A stretch of 32,965 nt of DNA from a virus, in the IMG/VR virus record IMGVR_UViG_3300047667_000273, positions 1 to 32,965 of that record; one strand, 5' to 3'. Made by a program: the position numbers and the translations under genes. Below are positions 1 to 7,243 of the stretch, piece by piece; within the stretch, counting starts at the first letter, position 1; each line of letters begins with the position of its first letter. The notes under the pieces are model-generated. The model was given only the letters and a program-made list of their open reading frames with translations. It was not told the origin of the DNA and searched no databases.

Positions 1-1
1 T

Positions 2-238
2 ATGAAACATGCTAACATCAGATGGAGGGAGACAGTTAAGCCTACACTTATTCAGCTAAAGCAAGTCAACTTTGTACACGACGAGTGGCAGACTGAGGTT
101 TGTGGCTCTATGGCAGAGGCTGAAGAAGTAGGTAGACATCAGAGAGAAGCACTTGAGTGGGCTGGAGTAGAGTTTGGGGTATACTGCCCACTTGCTGGCT
201 CAACAGAAATAGGAAGGAATTGGTATGAGACACACTAA
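2..238 (+). CDS. Small unknown protein, possibly 5'-truncated by the window edge
   Basis: The reading frame is open from base 2 to a TAA at 236-238 and gives 78 residues. The first ATG is at the window edge, so the true start may lie upstream and no ribosome binding site can be judged. The protein is acidic and rich in Glu and Trp, with no signal peptide, membrane segment or motif that I recognise. It is followed 11 bp later by another small gene on the same strand, as expected for the closely packed early region of a phage. Function unknown. Confidence 0.55.
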   Translation: MKHANIRWRETVKPTLIQLKQVNFVHDEWQTEVCGSMAEAEEVGRHQREALEWAGVEFGVYCPLAGSTEIGRNWYETH

Positions 239-249
239 GGAGAGTAACA

Positions 250-402
250 ATGAGCAACGTACCTAGTCGTATCACTGATATGATCCGTAGGTTTGATGAA
301 GAGTGTGGGTCAAAAGGCCACAGCTTTGCTGACAGCCCCTTACAAAAAGGTTGGTTATACTGCCAAGGTTGTGGGGTAACTAAAGAAAAGGAGAGCAAGT
401 AA
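250..402 (+). CDS. 50-aa protein with possible zinc-binding Cys/His pattern
   Basis: ATG at 250 is preceded by AAGGAGAG (238-245), a good Shine-Dalgarno sequence, and the frame ends at TAA 400-402. The 50-residue product has an N-terminal basic stretch, one Cys and one His near the middle (Cys19, His24) and a C-terminal Cys-x-x-Cys (residues 38-41). That spacing would suit a small zinc-ribbon-like fold, but this is inference from four residues. The stop codon overlaps the ATG of the next gene by one base (TAATG), so the two are probably translationally coupled. No family recognised. Confidence 0.55.
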   Translation: MSNVPSRITDMIRRFDEECGSKGHSFADSPLQKGWLYCQGCGVTKEKESK

Positions 403-794
403 TGCGAATATTTTTAATTACTGCCGCGCTGTTAACGTCTTTATCAGCGTGTTCATCATCGCCGCTACGTACTGCTGACTATGCAGACGCAGCTTCAACC
501 GCGATGGTTATTGCTAGTGGAGGTGTTGAGCTAAACCCTCTACTCGGGGCACTGGGCGACGACCTAGCTGCACCCTTGTCACTGGTTGTCAGTGCAGGAG
601 CACGGTATGCTATTGATGAGTTCATCCCGCCGGAACAACAACCAGTGTACCACCACGTCTTGTCAACAGCAAAGATAGCGTTGGTTTGTAATAACCTAGG
701 TGTGGTATTTGGCTTTGAGCCTGTTGGTTTACTTGTCGTAGCTATTGGATGTGGTACAATCTACCACTACGCCTCTACTCTTGAGGAGGCCTAA
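402..794 (+). CDS. Putative lipoprotein with hydrophobic C-terminal half
   Basis: 130 residues. The N-terminus has one Arg, a hydrophobic run and a lipobox Leu14-Ser-Ala-Cys17, so the mature protein is probably a lipoprotein anchored through Cys17. After a short linker come Asp/Ala-rich and Gly-Val-Glu-Leu-Asn-Pro segments, then two hydrophobic stretches near residues 50-70 and 90-125. The E-L-N-P pattern between hydrophobic helices recalls the DUF5658 membrane family, but I cannot verify that. An early-expressed phage lipoprotein could block entry of related phages or alter the envelope; this is speculation from location and topology. It overlaps the upstream gene by one base. Confidence 0.75.
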   Translation: MRIFLITAALLTSLSACSSSPLRTADYADAASTAMVIASGGVELNPLLGALGDDLAAPLSLVVSAGARYAIDEFIPPEQQPVYHHVLSTAKIALVCNNLGVVFGFEPVGLLVVAIGCGTIYHYASTLEEA

Positions 795-802
795 GTGATG
801 AC

Positions 803-831
803 TTGACATAACAACAAACTTGTGTTAGACT
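803..831 (+). promoter_or_regulatory. Putative sigma70 promoter
   Basis: TTGACA at 803-808 is a perfect -35 hexamer. It is followed after 17 bp by TAGACT at 826-831, which matches four of six positions of TATAAT. It lies in the only sizeable gap (795-861) between the lipoprotein gene and the putative ssDNA-binding protein gene, so it would drive the nuclease/nucleotide-metabolism genes. A second TATACT at 831-836 is too far (22 bp) from the -35 box to be the main -10. Confidence 0.6.
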
Positions 832-861
832 ATACTTCTCATAACAAAAAGGTAATATAAC

Positions 862-1314
862 ATGGCTTCTACAACAACAGAGCTTAAGATTAGCGGTACA
901 ATCATGTGGGCAAAGGTCTTCGAGCGTAATCGTGACCAAGGTGAGTTCCACACAGAGACAGACGGTGCTTGCACAGTTAACATGATCCTAGAGAAAGAAG
1001 AACTGGATAAGCTTAAAGCTGCTGGTTCACGTCTACGTCCAAATATCACAGACGATGGCCTTAGTGTTAAGTTCCGTCGTGCGTTTAAGAACCCAGTAGC
1101 AGAAGACTTCGGTGGTGCTCCACAGGTTGTGGACGGTGAAGGTAACGACTGGGACGACTCTATCTCTATTGGCAATCTGTCTAAAGGTACTGTAGCCATT
1201 ACAATCTACGAGACTAAGATGGGTAAAGGTACACGACTAGAGGGATTGCAAGTCACTGAGTTGGTAGAGTTTGCCACAGATGGTGGTTCCTATGAAAAGA
1301 AACTTCCTTTCTAA
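862..1314 (+). CDS. Putative single-stranded DNA-binding protein (OB-fold-like)
   Basis: 150 residues, starting at ATG 862 behind AAAGG. The N-terminal third alternates hydrophobic and charged residues in strand-like segments (KISGTIMWAKVFERN), followed by a Lys/Glu-rich helix and more strands, and the protein ends in an aromatic Phe. Phage ssDNA-binding proteins of the T7 gp2.5 type have such a beta-rich core and a C-terminal Phe. Here, however, the residues before Phe are basic (Lys-Lys-Leu-Pro-Phe) rather than acidic, which weakens the call. Its position directly before two nucleases of the PD-(D/E)XK type fits a recombination/replication role. Could also be an unrelated early protein. Confidence 0.5.
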   Translation: MASTTTELKISGTIMWAKVFERNRDQGEFHTETDGACTVNMILEKEELDKLKAAGSRLRPNITDDGLSVKFRRAFKNPVAEDFGGAPQVVDGEGNDWDDSISIGNLSKGTVAITIYETKMGKGTRLEGLQVTELVEFATDGGSYEKKLPF

Positions 1315-2171
1315 TGACAAAAACAATTAACACATTAGTCAAAGACATCAATGATGTGATTGATGGGAAAGGTGGCTGGGATGAGACAATTACAGAGTTC
1401 TTCCTCACAGAGCTTGGAAGCGTACTTAACGCTAGGTTCGGTTCAGATGAGCACCCGAGGGGAACTCTGCGAATGTCTAACTTGGGATCACCATGTCCTA
1501 AGAAACTCTGGTATGCAATCAACCGGCCTGATGAGGGCGAGGTATTTCTACCAAACACCAAACTCAAGTTCCTTTATGGAGACATTCTTGAAGCACTTAT
1601 GGTATCCTTGGCAATTGCCTCCGGGCACAAAGTTGAAGGATGTCAGGACGAGTTGTATATCCAAGATATTAAGGGACATAGAGACTGTGTTATCGACGGA
1701 ATTACAGTTGATATCAAGTCAGCGTCTGCGTTTAGTTTCAAGAAGTTTAAGGACGGAGGGTTGCGCGATAACGATGCCTTTGGATACATTTCACAGCTCT
1801 CTTCTTACGTCTATGCAGGAAAGTCCACCGACGTCCAGTCACACCACACGATTGGAGCTTTCCTTGTTGTAGACAAACAGTCAGGAGATATCTGTCTGGA
1901 TGTACACGACCTAACAGATGACGTTAAGGGTAAGGAAGATGAGGTGTCCTACCTTAAGACTATGGTGGAGAGCGACAAACCACCAGCACGATCCTTTGAG
2001 CCTGTACCGGATGGTGGTTCAGGTAACATGAAGCTTGGTACTAACTGTTCCTACTGTGCCTTTAAGCACCTATGCTGGCCCGGTGTTCGTACCTTCCTTT
2101 ACTCTGGTGGCCCACGCTACCTTACTACAGTGGCTAGACAACCACAAGCACACGTCTTTGAGGTAAAGTAA
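1314..2171 (+). CDS. Cas4/RecB-like PD-(D/E)XK exonuclease with predicted Fe-S cluster
   Basis: 285 residues. Seen in order: Cys61 in a Ser-Pro-Cys-Pro-Lys-Lys-Leu-Trp-Tyr motif, Gly89-Asp90 followed by Glu93, Asp124/Asp128 in a Gly-His-Arg-Asp segment, Asp133-Ile-Lys135 (the D/E-x-K catalytic pair), Gln161-x3-Tyr165, and Cys245, Cys248, Cys254 near the C-terminus. This is the layout of Cas4 and AddB-type nucleases: a RecB-like nuclease core with one N-terminal and three C-terminal cysteines holding a 4Fe-4S cluster. In phages such proteins resect DNA ends, serving recombination and possibly host-DNA breakdown. It overlaps the previous stop (TAATG) and the next start by one base each. Confidence 0.85.
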   Translation: MTKTINTLVKDINDVIDGKGGWDETITEFFLTELGSVLNARFGSDEHPRGTLRMSNLGSPCPKKLWYAINRPDEGEVFLPNTKLKFLYGDILEALMVSLAIASGHKVEGCQDELYIQDIKGHRDCVIDGITVDIKSASAFSFKKFKDGGLRDNDAFGYISQLSSYVYAGKSTDVQSHHTIGAFLVVDKQSGDICLDVHDLTDDVKGKEDEVSYLKTMVESDKPPARSFEPVPDGGSGNMKLGTNCSYCAFKHLCWPGVRTFLYSGGPRYLTTVARQPQAHVFEVK

Positions 2172-2524
2172 TGAAAACAGCATCAGCTAAAGCAAAAGGA
2201 CGGAGGCTACAACAAGACGTAGCTAAGAAGATTCTAGAAGCTTTTCCTAGCCTAGAAGAAGACGATGTTAGGTCAACCGCTATGGGCCAAGGGGGGGAGG
2301 ACGTACAACTCTCCCCTGCGGCTAGGCGTCTGTTCCCTTACTCAATCGAGTGTAAGTCTAGGGCAAGCTTTGCTCTCTACAAAGACTTCGATCAAGGTGT
2401 AGCAAATACACCAGAAGGTTCAGAGACTATTCTTGTCTTCAGGGGAGATAGGAAGAAAGCACTGGTAGCTACCACACTGGACCACTTTATAGAATTAACT
2501 GGAAGGACACAAACAAATGACTGA
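2171..2524 (+). CDS. PD-(D/E)XK endonuclease-like protein (possible Holliday-junction resolvase-type)
   Basis: 117 residues. After a basic N-terminus comes Gly-Glu-Asp44 followed by Val-Gln-Leu-Ser-Pro, then Ser-Ile-Glu60-Cys-Lys62-Ser-Arg, and a downstream Tyr-Lys-Asp-Phe-Asp-Gln segment. Asp44 with Glu60-x-Lys62 is the catalytic signature of the PD-(D/E)XK fold and recurs in small phage resolvase or nuclease genes. A role in cutting branched DNA or in DNA recycling is inferred from the fold and from its place next to the Cas4-like exonuclease. The start ATG overlaps the exonuclease stop (TAATG), and the 3' end overlaps the next gene by 8 bp. Confidence 0.7.
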   Translation: MKTASAKAKGRRLQQDVAKKILEAFPSLEEDDVRSTAMGQGGEDVQLSPAARRLFPYSIECKSRASFALYKDFDQGVANTPEGSETILVFRGDRKKALVATTLDHFIELTGRTQTND

Positions 2525-2732
2525 TTACACAAGCGTAGCCGTAACTCTCCGCAATCAACCTACTGACTACTTTGAAGGTGCTGACGAGGTTGGCTTTATT
2601 AATGGTTTCCTAATTATCCAAATTGGACGGGAACAACATCACTTCTCTGTAGCTGAGATAACTCACTTCTCATTCGTTGGACCAGAAGAGCCAGAGGAAG
2701 TAGTTCCTCCCACACTGACCATTGTTAACTGA
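2517..2732 (+). CDS. Small acidic protein of unknown function
   Basis: 71 residues. ATG at 2517 overlaps the 3' end of the nuclease gene by 8 bp (ATGACTGA), with AACTGGAAGGA upstream as ribosome binding site. Strand-like hydrophobic segments (residues 25-50) are followed by a Pro/Glu-rich tail. I recognise no family. The overlap and strand suggest co-translation with the nuclease. A 50-bp gap without an evident promoter separates it from thyX. Confidence 0.55.
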   Translation: MTDYTSVAVTLRNQPTDYFEGADEVGFINGFLIIQIGREQHHFSVAEITHFSFVGPEEPEEVVPPTLTIVN

Positions 2733-2782
2733 TGATCCTTGTGACAACGTAGAACATTGGTTTAGAGGGAAAGGAAAGAAAA

Positions 2783-3586
2783 ATGCAAGCTAGATACATA
2801 GACCATATGGGTACAGACCTTAGTGTAGTTAATGCTGCACGGGTAAGCTTTAGTAAAGAGAGTGCACTAGTAGACGGTGAGCTTTCTAAGGCTGACACGA
2901 GCCTAATCCAGTTCCTAGCTCGTGGGTGTACGTCAGGTGACTGGGATCAACTAAAGTTGGACCTTTTAGTTGCAGCCGATCCTTGGCAAAAAGAGGATAT
3001 GCTTGACCCCATAATGAATCACCTCAAGAACATGCCTACACACTGGACACCCTTTGGTCACACTGCAATTACACTACACATGAAGGCACCTCTATTTGTA
3101 GCCCGTCAGTTAGGTAAGCATCAGACAGGCCTAGTGTGGAATGAGGTTAGTCGTCGGTATGTGTCAGATGAACCTGAGTTCTATCGATCTGAAGTGTGGC
3201 GCAAGGCTGCTGCTAATGTAAAACAGGGTAGCTCAGATGAGGCTGTAGACCTTAAATCTGAGTACGTATGGTGTGATGATAACACCCCTAAGTATGGGTG
3301 GGACGACTACACTCTTTATGAACTTTACCACGAACATCTAGAAAGAGAAGCACTGCTGTACCAAAAAATGCTGGAGCGTGGAGTATGCCCTGAGCAAGCC
3401 CGTATGGTCCTACCTCAGTCTATGTATACTGAGTGGTACTGGACGGGTAATCTTTACGCCTTCGCTAATGTATTCATCCAAAGGACAGACAGCCACGCAC
3501 AGAAAGAAACACAGGAGATAGCACACCAGATAGGTTCTATCATCAGCCCACTATTCCCTGTATCATGGAAGGCTTTGACACAATGA
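2783..3586 (+). CDS. thyX: Flavin-dependent thymidylate synthase ThyX
   Basis: 267 residues; makes dTMP from dUMP using FAD, NADPH and methylene-tetrahydrofolate. The start is preceded by GGGAAAGGAAAG. The ThyX core is visible as Phe105-Val-Ala-Arg108-Gln, Lys112-His113-Gln, then Asn120-Glu121-Val-Ser123-Arg-Arg-Tyr126, followed by a Pro-Glu-Phe-Tyr segment. Downstream are Glu204-Gln-Ala-Arg207-x3-Pro211 and an Arg234-x-Asp-x3-Gln C-terminal helix. The classical Arg-His-Arg-x2-Ser before Asn-Glu is not present in that exact form (see findings). A Trp/Asp-rich insertion covers roughly residues 140-175. It sits with NrdJ and a MazG-like protein, forming a nucleotide-supply set. The stop overlaps the next ATG (ATGA). 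Confidence 0.9.
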   Translation: MQARYIDHMGTDLSVVNAARVSFSKESALVDGELSKADTSLIQFLARGCTSGDWDQLKLDLLVAADPWQKEDMLDPIMNHLKNMPTHWTPFGHTAITLHMKAPLFVARQLGKHQTGLVWNEVSRRYVSDEPEFYRSEVWRKAAANVKQGSSDEAVDLKSEYVWCDDNTPKYGWDDYTLYELYHEHLEREALLYQKMLERGVCPEQARMVLPQSMYTEWYWTGNLYAFANVFIQRTDSHAQKETQEIAHQIGSIISPLFPVSWKALTQ

Positions 3587-3870
3587 GTAGCACAGAGATT
3601 GAAGAACCACCAGTACACATCCTAAAATCAGCAGAGGTCCATGTATTTGATCGTGTCAACTACAGAGGAACTGGTGCTCGGTATGTGGCTAAGTTCTACC
3701 CCTACAGTAGCTTTCCTATTATCTTTAAGGGTGACACCTACGAGGGGGTAGTGGAGTCTATTGAGACTTTTAGAGAAGAACAACTGGCGATCCATGAGAA
3801 GGGTTTTCTTAACCGAGCAGCCGGGGCTAAGAAACGTAAGGATGCTAGAGATAAGAAGGAAAAAGCTTAA
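3583..3870 (+). CDS. Small basic-tailed protein of unknown function
   Basis: I place the start at ATG 3583, which overlaps the thyX stop as ATGA and has GGAAGG (3567-3572) 10 bp upstream. An in-frame ATG at 3565 has no ribosome binding site. The 95-residue product has a beta-rich middle (Phe-Tyr-Pro-Tyr, Ile-Ile-Phe-Lys-Gly-Asp) and a strongly Lys/Arg-rich C-terminus (last about 20 residues), which might contact nucleic acid. No family recognised. The stop overlaps the next ATG by one base (TAATG). Confidence 0.6.
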   Translation: MSSTEIEEPPVHILKSAEVHVFDRVNYRGTGARYVAKFYPYSSFPIIFKGDTYEGVVESIETFREEQLAIHEKGFLNRAAGAKKRKDARDKKEKA

Positions 3871-4643
3871 TGACAACACATTTAGTAATACCAGACCCAC
3901 ACGCTCACCCAGACTTCTCTAACGATAGGGCGGACTGGCTAGGGCAACTCATCAAGGATGTCAAGCCAGACGTAGTTATCAACTTAGGTGACGCTGCTGA
4001 CCTATCTTCCTTGTCTTCATTCGACAAAGGTAAGGCTTCTTTCCACGGTAGAAATTACAGTAGTGATATAGTATCACACCTTGACTTCCAAGAGAGAATG
4101 TGGTATCCTAGTAGGAAGACAAAGAAGAAGCAACCACGTAGAATTGTTTTAGAGGGCAACCATGAGCATCGGATTAAAAGAGCTATCGAACTCAGCCCGG
4201 AACTTGAGGGTGAACGCTTTGGTGTATCTTTCAAGGATTTGGACTTTGACAGCTACTACCAAGAAGTGGTTGAATACGACGGACAAACCCCCGGTATCAT
4301 TTCAGTTGATGGTGTATCTTACGCTCACTTCTTTATTTCTGGTGTCATGGGTAGGCCTATTGGTGGTGAGCACCATGCTCATTCTCTTATTGCCAAAAAC
4401 CATATTTCTAGCACCTGTGGTCATTCCCACCTTGTTGATTGGTCTGTTCGCACTAACCCTCTTGGTAAGAAGATTATGGGCTGTGTTGCAGGTGTCTACC
4501 AAGACTACCGTAGCCCGTGGGCTGGTAATGTCAACAACCTCTGGTGGTCCGGTGTTGTACTCAAAAGACAAGTAGAAGATGGTGTGTATGCACCTCAGTT
4601 CATCTCGATGGACCAACTTAGGAGAGAATACGGTGGAAGCTGA
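3870..4643 (+). CDS. Calcineurin-like metallophosphoesterase
   Basis: 257 residues. All metallophosphoesterase blocks are visible: Asp9-Pro-His11 near the N-terminus, Gly40-Asp41, Gly96-Asn97-His98-Glu, a His at 153, and Gly184-His-Ser-His187. These bind two metal ions and hydrolyse phosphoesters. Substrate cannot be read from sequence; phage members of the family are often annotated as DNA-repair-like or protein phosphatases. A Lys/Arg-rich patch (residues 82-91) precedes the Gly-Asn-His block. The 3' end overlaps the next gene's GTG start by 11 bp, and it is embedded among nucleotide-metabolism genes, so a role in nucleotide or nucleic-acid turnover is plausible. Confidence 0.85.
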   Translation: MTTHLVIPDPHAHPDFSNDRADWLGQLIKDVKPDVVINLGDAADLSSLSSFDKGKASFHGRNYSSDIVSHLDFQERMWYPSRKTKKKQPRRIVLEGNHEHRIKRAIELSPELEGERFGVSFKDLDFDSYYQEVVEYDGQTPGIISVDGVSYAHFFISGVMGRPIGGEHHAHSLIAKNHISSTCGHSHLVDWSVRTNPLGKKIMGCVAGVYQDYRSPWAGNVNNLWWSGVVLKRQVEDGVYAPQFISMDQLRREYGGS

Positions 4644-4785
4644 AATTAAACTACTACTAGACTCCTATGGTCTAGAGGGGTTACTAGAAGAAAATGATAT
4701 CACACAAGAGTACGTTGTAAAACTTCTGTTTAGAGAGAAGATGCTTGAACGTAGTGACTTCTTTCAAGAGGAGGAAGACGAATGA
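4633..4785 (+). CDS. 50-aa acidic protein with GTG start
   Basis: The frame extends upstream to an ATG at 4579 inside the phosphoesterase gene, but the best start is GTG 4633, six bases after GGAGAG (4621-4626). The product is 50 residues, Leu/Glu-rich and probably helical, ending in a run of acidic residues. It overlaps the upstream gene by 11 bp and the next gene by 4 bp (ATGA), so it is probably translated by coupling. Function unknown. Confidence 0.6.
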   Translation: MEAEIKLLLDSYGLEGLLEENDITQEYVVKLLFREKMLERSDFFQEEEDE

Positions 4786-5162
4786 CTAACCAAGAAATGG
4801 TAAAAGAGTTTCACGAGAAGTTCTGCCCAGACCAGATTGAAGTAGACTGGTCGTACAAAGAGAACTTTGAACTGAGGCAAACACTCCTAGACGAAGAGGT
4901 AAAGGAGTTTCACGAGGCTTGGTCTGAGCCACCCTTCCACGGCTACGAGGAACACATCCTTAAAGAGCTTGCTGATATTGTCTACGTGGCATACGGCACA
5001 GCAGTAGCACTAGGGTTTGATCTAGACGAAGCCTTAAAGAGAGTTCACGCTTCTAATATGTCTAAGCTAGACATCAACGGTGAGCCTATTCGCAGGGAAG
5101 ACGGTAAGGTACTCAAGGGTCCAAACTACTTCCTACCAGACCTTAGTAATCTTGTCCTATAA
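4782..5162 (+). CDS. MazG-like nucleotide pyrophosphohydrolase
   Basis: 126 residues with the all-alpha NTP-pyrophosphohydrolase pattern. An early helix contains Asp-Glu-Glu-x2-Glu-Phe (about residues 37-43). A second helix carries Glu-Leu-Ala-Asp-Ile-Val-Tyr-Val (about 62-69). A later helix reads Asp-Glu-Ala-Leu-x2-Val-His-x-Ser-Asn-x-Ser-Lys-Leu, followed by a Gly-Lys-Val-Leu-Lys-Gly-Pro-Asn-Tyr segment. The acidic residues bind Mg2+ in this family, which hydrolyses (d)NTPs to monophosphates; in phages it is proposed to clean up the nucleotide pool or lower (p)ppGpp. It starts by ATGA overlap and lies just upstream of nrdJ. Confidence 0.8.
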   Translation: MTNQEMVKEFHEKFCPDQIEVDWSYKENFELRQTLLDEEVKEFHEAWSEPPFHGYEEHILKELADIVYVAYGTAVALGFDLDEALKRVHASNMSKLDINGEPIRREDGKVLKGPNYFLPDLSNLVL

Positions 5163-5172
5163 AGGAAAATAA

Positions 5173-6930
5173 ATGAGTATTAGTTACGGCCCAACCCTTC
5201 GCATCAGTGAAGAAATCCATAAGATGAAGTACCGTGGTAGCGGTGAAAGTTTCAAAGAGGCTATGGCTAGAGTAGCTGAGTCCTTGAAAGACGATGATGA
5301 GCACTTCAGTAAGTTCAAAGACATTCTGTACAACATGCGTTTTCTACCAGCAGGTAGAGTTCAATCAGCTATGGGTGCTCCTCGAACGGTGACACCGTAC
5401 AACTGCTTTGTCTCTCGTACTATTGCAGACAGCATGGACGGTATCGCTGATGCTTCTAAGGAAGCTGCTAAGACAATGCAACTAGGTGGTGGTATCGGTT
5501 ACGACTTCTCCACACTACGTCCTAGTGGTGCCCTCATCAGAAGCCTTGAGAGCCGTTCTAGTGGCCCTCTTAGCTTCATGCAGGTGTTCGACGCATGGTG
5601 TAAGACTATCTCCTCAGCAGGCCACCGTAGAGGCGCTCAGATGGGTGTACTGCGGGTAGACCACCCAGACATTGAGGAGTTCATCACTGTTAAGAATAAC
5701 ACAGACAAGCTCACACAGTTTAACCTATCTGTAGGTGTGACTGATGAGTTCATGTTTGCTGTAGAGGCTGGGGGAGACTTTGACCTTGTGTTTGAGGGGA
5801 GAGTATACAAGACAGTCAAGGCCCGTGCTTTGTGGGATAAAATTCTACGCTCTACTTGGGACTGGGCTGAACCGGGGGTATTGTTCATTGACCGCATTAA
5901 TTCAAAGAACAACCTACACTACTGTGAGACTATCGCGGCGACTAACCCATGTGGTGAACAGCCACTACCACCTTACGGTGCTTGTCTTCTCGGCTCATTC
6001 AATCTAACCAAGTACATCAAGCCATCTAAAAGGTACTATACCCCAGATGAAGTGTACTTTGACTACGATCAACTACGTCACGATATCCCACACGTAGTTC
6101 GTGCTATGGATAATGTAGTTGATCGTGCTACCTATCCACTACCACAGCAAGAGCAAGAAGCTAAGAACAAACGTCGTATGGGTCTTGGTGTAACTGGTGT
6201 TGCTAATGCTATCGAAGCTATGGGCTACAAGTATGGCTCAGACGCTTTCCTACAAGAACTCAGTTTCATCATGGCTATTATCCGTGATACATGCTATAAT
6301 ACGTCAGTTAGCCTAGCTATTGAGAAGGGTGCCTTCCCGTTGTATGACGAGAAGTTCCTTGACAGTGGGTTTGCTAAGACACTACCAGACGACATCCGAG
6401 AGCTTATCCGTACCCACGGTATACGTAACAGTCACCTTTTGTCTGTCGCACCTACAGGTACAATCAGCCTTACAGCAGACAATGTAAGCTCAGGTATCGA
6501 ACCAGTCTTTAGTTACTTCTACGACAGAGTTATCCAAACTTTTGAGGGACCAATTACTGAGCGTGTAGAAGACTACGGTTACCGAGTGTTTGGTGTGAAG
6601 GGTGAGACAGCAGATAACCTTCCTGTGTTTGACCACGTTAAGGTTCTCAACCTTGCTTCTAAGTACGTTGACAGCGCCTGTTCAAAGACGTGTAACGTAG
6701 GTGACGAAGTAAGCTGGGAGGACTTTAAGGACGTTTACATGCGGGCTTACAAAGGTGGTTCCTCCGGGTGTACTACCTTTAGAGTATCAGGTAAGCGATA
6801 CGGTATCCTTACTGCCTCTTCTGTTGAGGATGTAGTAGAAGAGCCAATCATTGAAGACAACAAAGACTTCGTGGACGAGGGTGGCGCTTGCTACTACGAT
6901 CCATTGACCGGTCTTAAAACTTGTGAGTAG
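5173..6930 (+). CDS. nrdJ: Class II (adenosylcobalamin-dependent) ribonucleotide reductase
   Basis: 585 residues; converts ribonucleotides to deoxyribonucleotides, with a cobalamin-derived thiyl radical in place of a separate radical subunit. Visible active-site parts are Tyr76-Asn-Cys78, Gly105-Gly-Gly-x-Gly with Asp111-Phe-Ser, Phe183-Asn-Leu-Ser, Asn258-Pro-Cys260-Gly-Glu262, Cys271-Leu-Leu-Gly-Ser-Phe-Asn, Pro427-Thr-Gly-Thr-Ile-Ser, and redox-relay cysteines near the C-terminus (Cys573, Cys584). The cysteine trio 78/260/271 with Asn258 and Glu262 matches the class I/II catalytic set. No small (beta) subunit or flavodoxin gene follows, and the length suits monomeric class II. The start ATG follows AAAGGAAAAT. 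It implies dependence on host B12. Confidence 0.93.
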   Translation: MSISYGPTLRISEEIHKMKYRGSGESFKEAMARVAESLKDDDEHFSKFKDILYNMRFLPAGRVQSAMGAPRTVTPYNCFVSRTIADSMDGIADASKEAAKTMQLGGGIGYDFSTLRPSGALIRSLESRSSGPLSFMQVFDAWCKTISSAGHRRGAQMGVLRVDHPDIEEFITVKNNTDKLTQFNLSVGVTDEFMFAVEAGGDFDLVFEGRVYKTVKARALWDKILRSTWDWAEPGVLFIDRINSKNNLHYCETIAATNPCGEQPLPPYGACLLGSFNLTKYIKPSKRYYTPDEVYFDYDQLRHDIPHVVRAMDNVVDRATYPLPQQEQEAKNKRRMGLGVTGVANAIEAMGYKYGSDAFLQELSFIMAIIRDTCYNTSVSLAIEKGAFPLYDEKFLDSGFAKTLPDDIRELIRTHGIRNSHLLSVAPTGTISLTADNVSSGIEPVFSYFYDRVIQTFEGPITERVEDYGYRVFGVKGETADNLPVFDHVKVLNLASKYVDSACSKTCNVGDEVSWEDFKDVYMRAYKGGSSGCTTFRVSGKRYGILTASSVEDVVEEPIIEDNKDFVDEGGACYYDPLTGLKTCE

Positions 6931-6938
6931 GAATTAAA

Positions 6939-7079
6939 ATGCTAGAACAAATTAGATTCAACCTGAGCCTTTACTTTATCTTTGCTGGTATCAAACTGTG
7001 CCCCTATGAGGAGGTGAGGGAGACACTAAAGTCTTCCCTTATCCGGGGTTCAGATGAGGTGCTGAGGGGTCAACAATGA
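6939..7079 (+). CDS. 46-aa protein of unknown function
   Basis: ATG 6939 lies 8 bp after the nrdJ stop, with TAGGA upstream, and the frame ends at TGA 7077-7079. The product has a hydrophobic aromatic stretch (residues 7-20) and a charged C-terminal half. It overlaps the next gene by 4 bp (ATGA). It is short, so support comes mainly from the ribosome binding site, the tight packing and the coupling on both sides. Confidence 0.5.
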   Translation: MLEQIRFNLSLYFIFAGIKLCPYEEVRETLKSSLIRGSDEVLRGQQ

Positions 7080-7243
7080 TGGGGGCTACACTAGGCTTTT
7101 TTCTAGGGCTTACAGCAGGATTAGCGGTAGCAATTATTGTCTCTATACGTGCTGACTGGGAAAGAACTATGGTAAACAAAGCAATTTACAATGGTGATTG
7201 TAAGCCAGACAAGAATGGAAACATTGGCTGGGCAATCAAATGA
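7076..7243 (+). CDS. 55-aa single-pass membrane protein
   Basis: The ATG overlaps the previous stop (ATGA), with GCTGAGGGG upstream. Residues 4-23 form one Gly/Ala/Leu/Ile-rich transmembrane segment, followed by Arg/Asp/Trp/Glu and a soluble tail that ends Gly-Trp-Ala-Ile-Lys. The topology suggests a small inner-membrane protein with a cytoplasmic tail. It overlaps the next gene by 4 bp (ATGA). Function unknown; early small membrane proteins in phages often modify host functions, which is only a generic inference here. Confidence 0.55.
   Translation: MMGATLGFFLGLTAGLAVAIIVSIRADWERTMVNKAIYNGDCKPDKNGNIGWAIK

Noticed and set aside
1360-1872. 170-codon frame inside the exonuclease gene
   Set aside because: It is an alternate-frame shadow; the overlapping frame holds a complete set of nuclease and Fe-S motifs.
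6668-6696. Possible sigma70 promoter inside nrdJ (TTGACA near 6668)
   Set aside because: The -10 candidate (TGTAAC) is weak, and it lies in conserved coding sequence of the reductase, so the match is likely chance.
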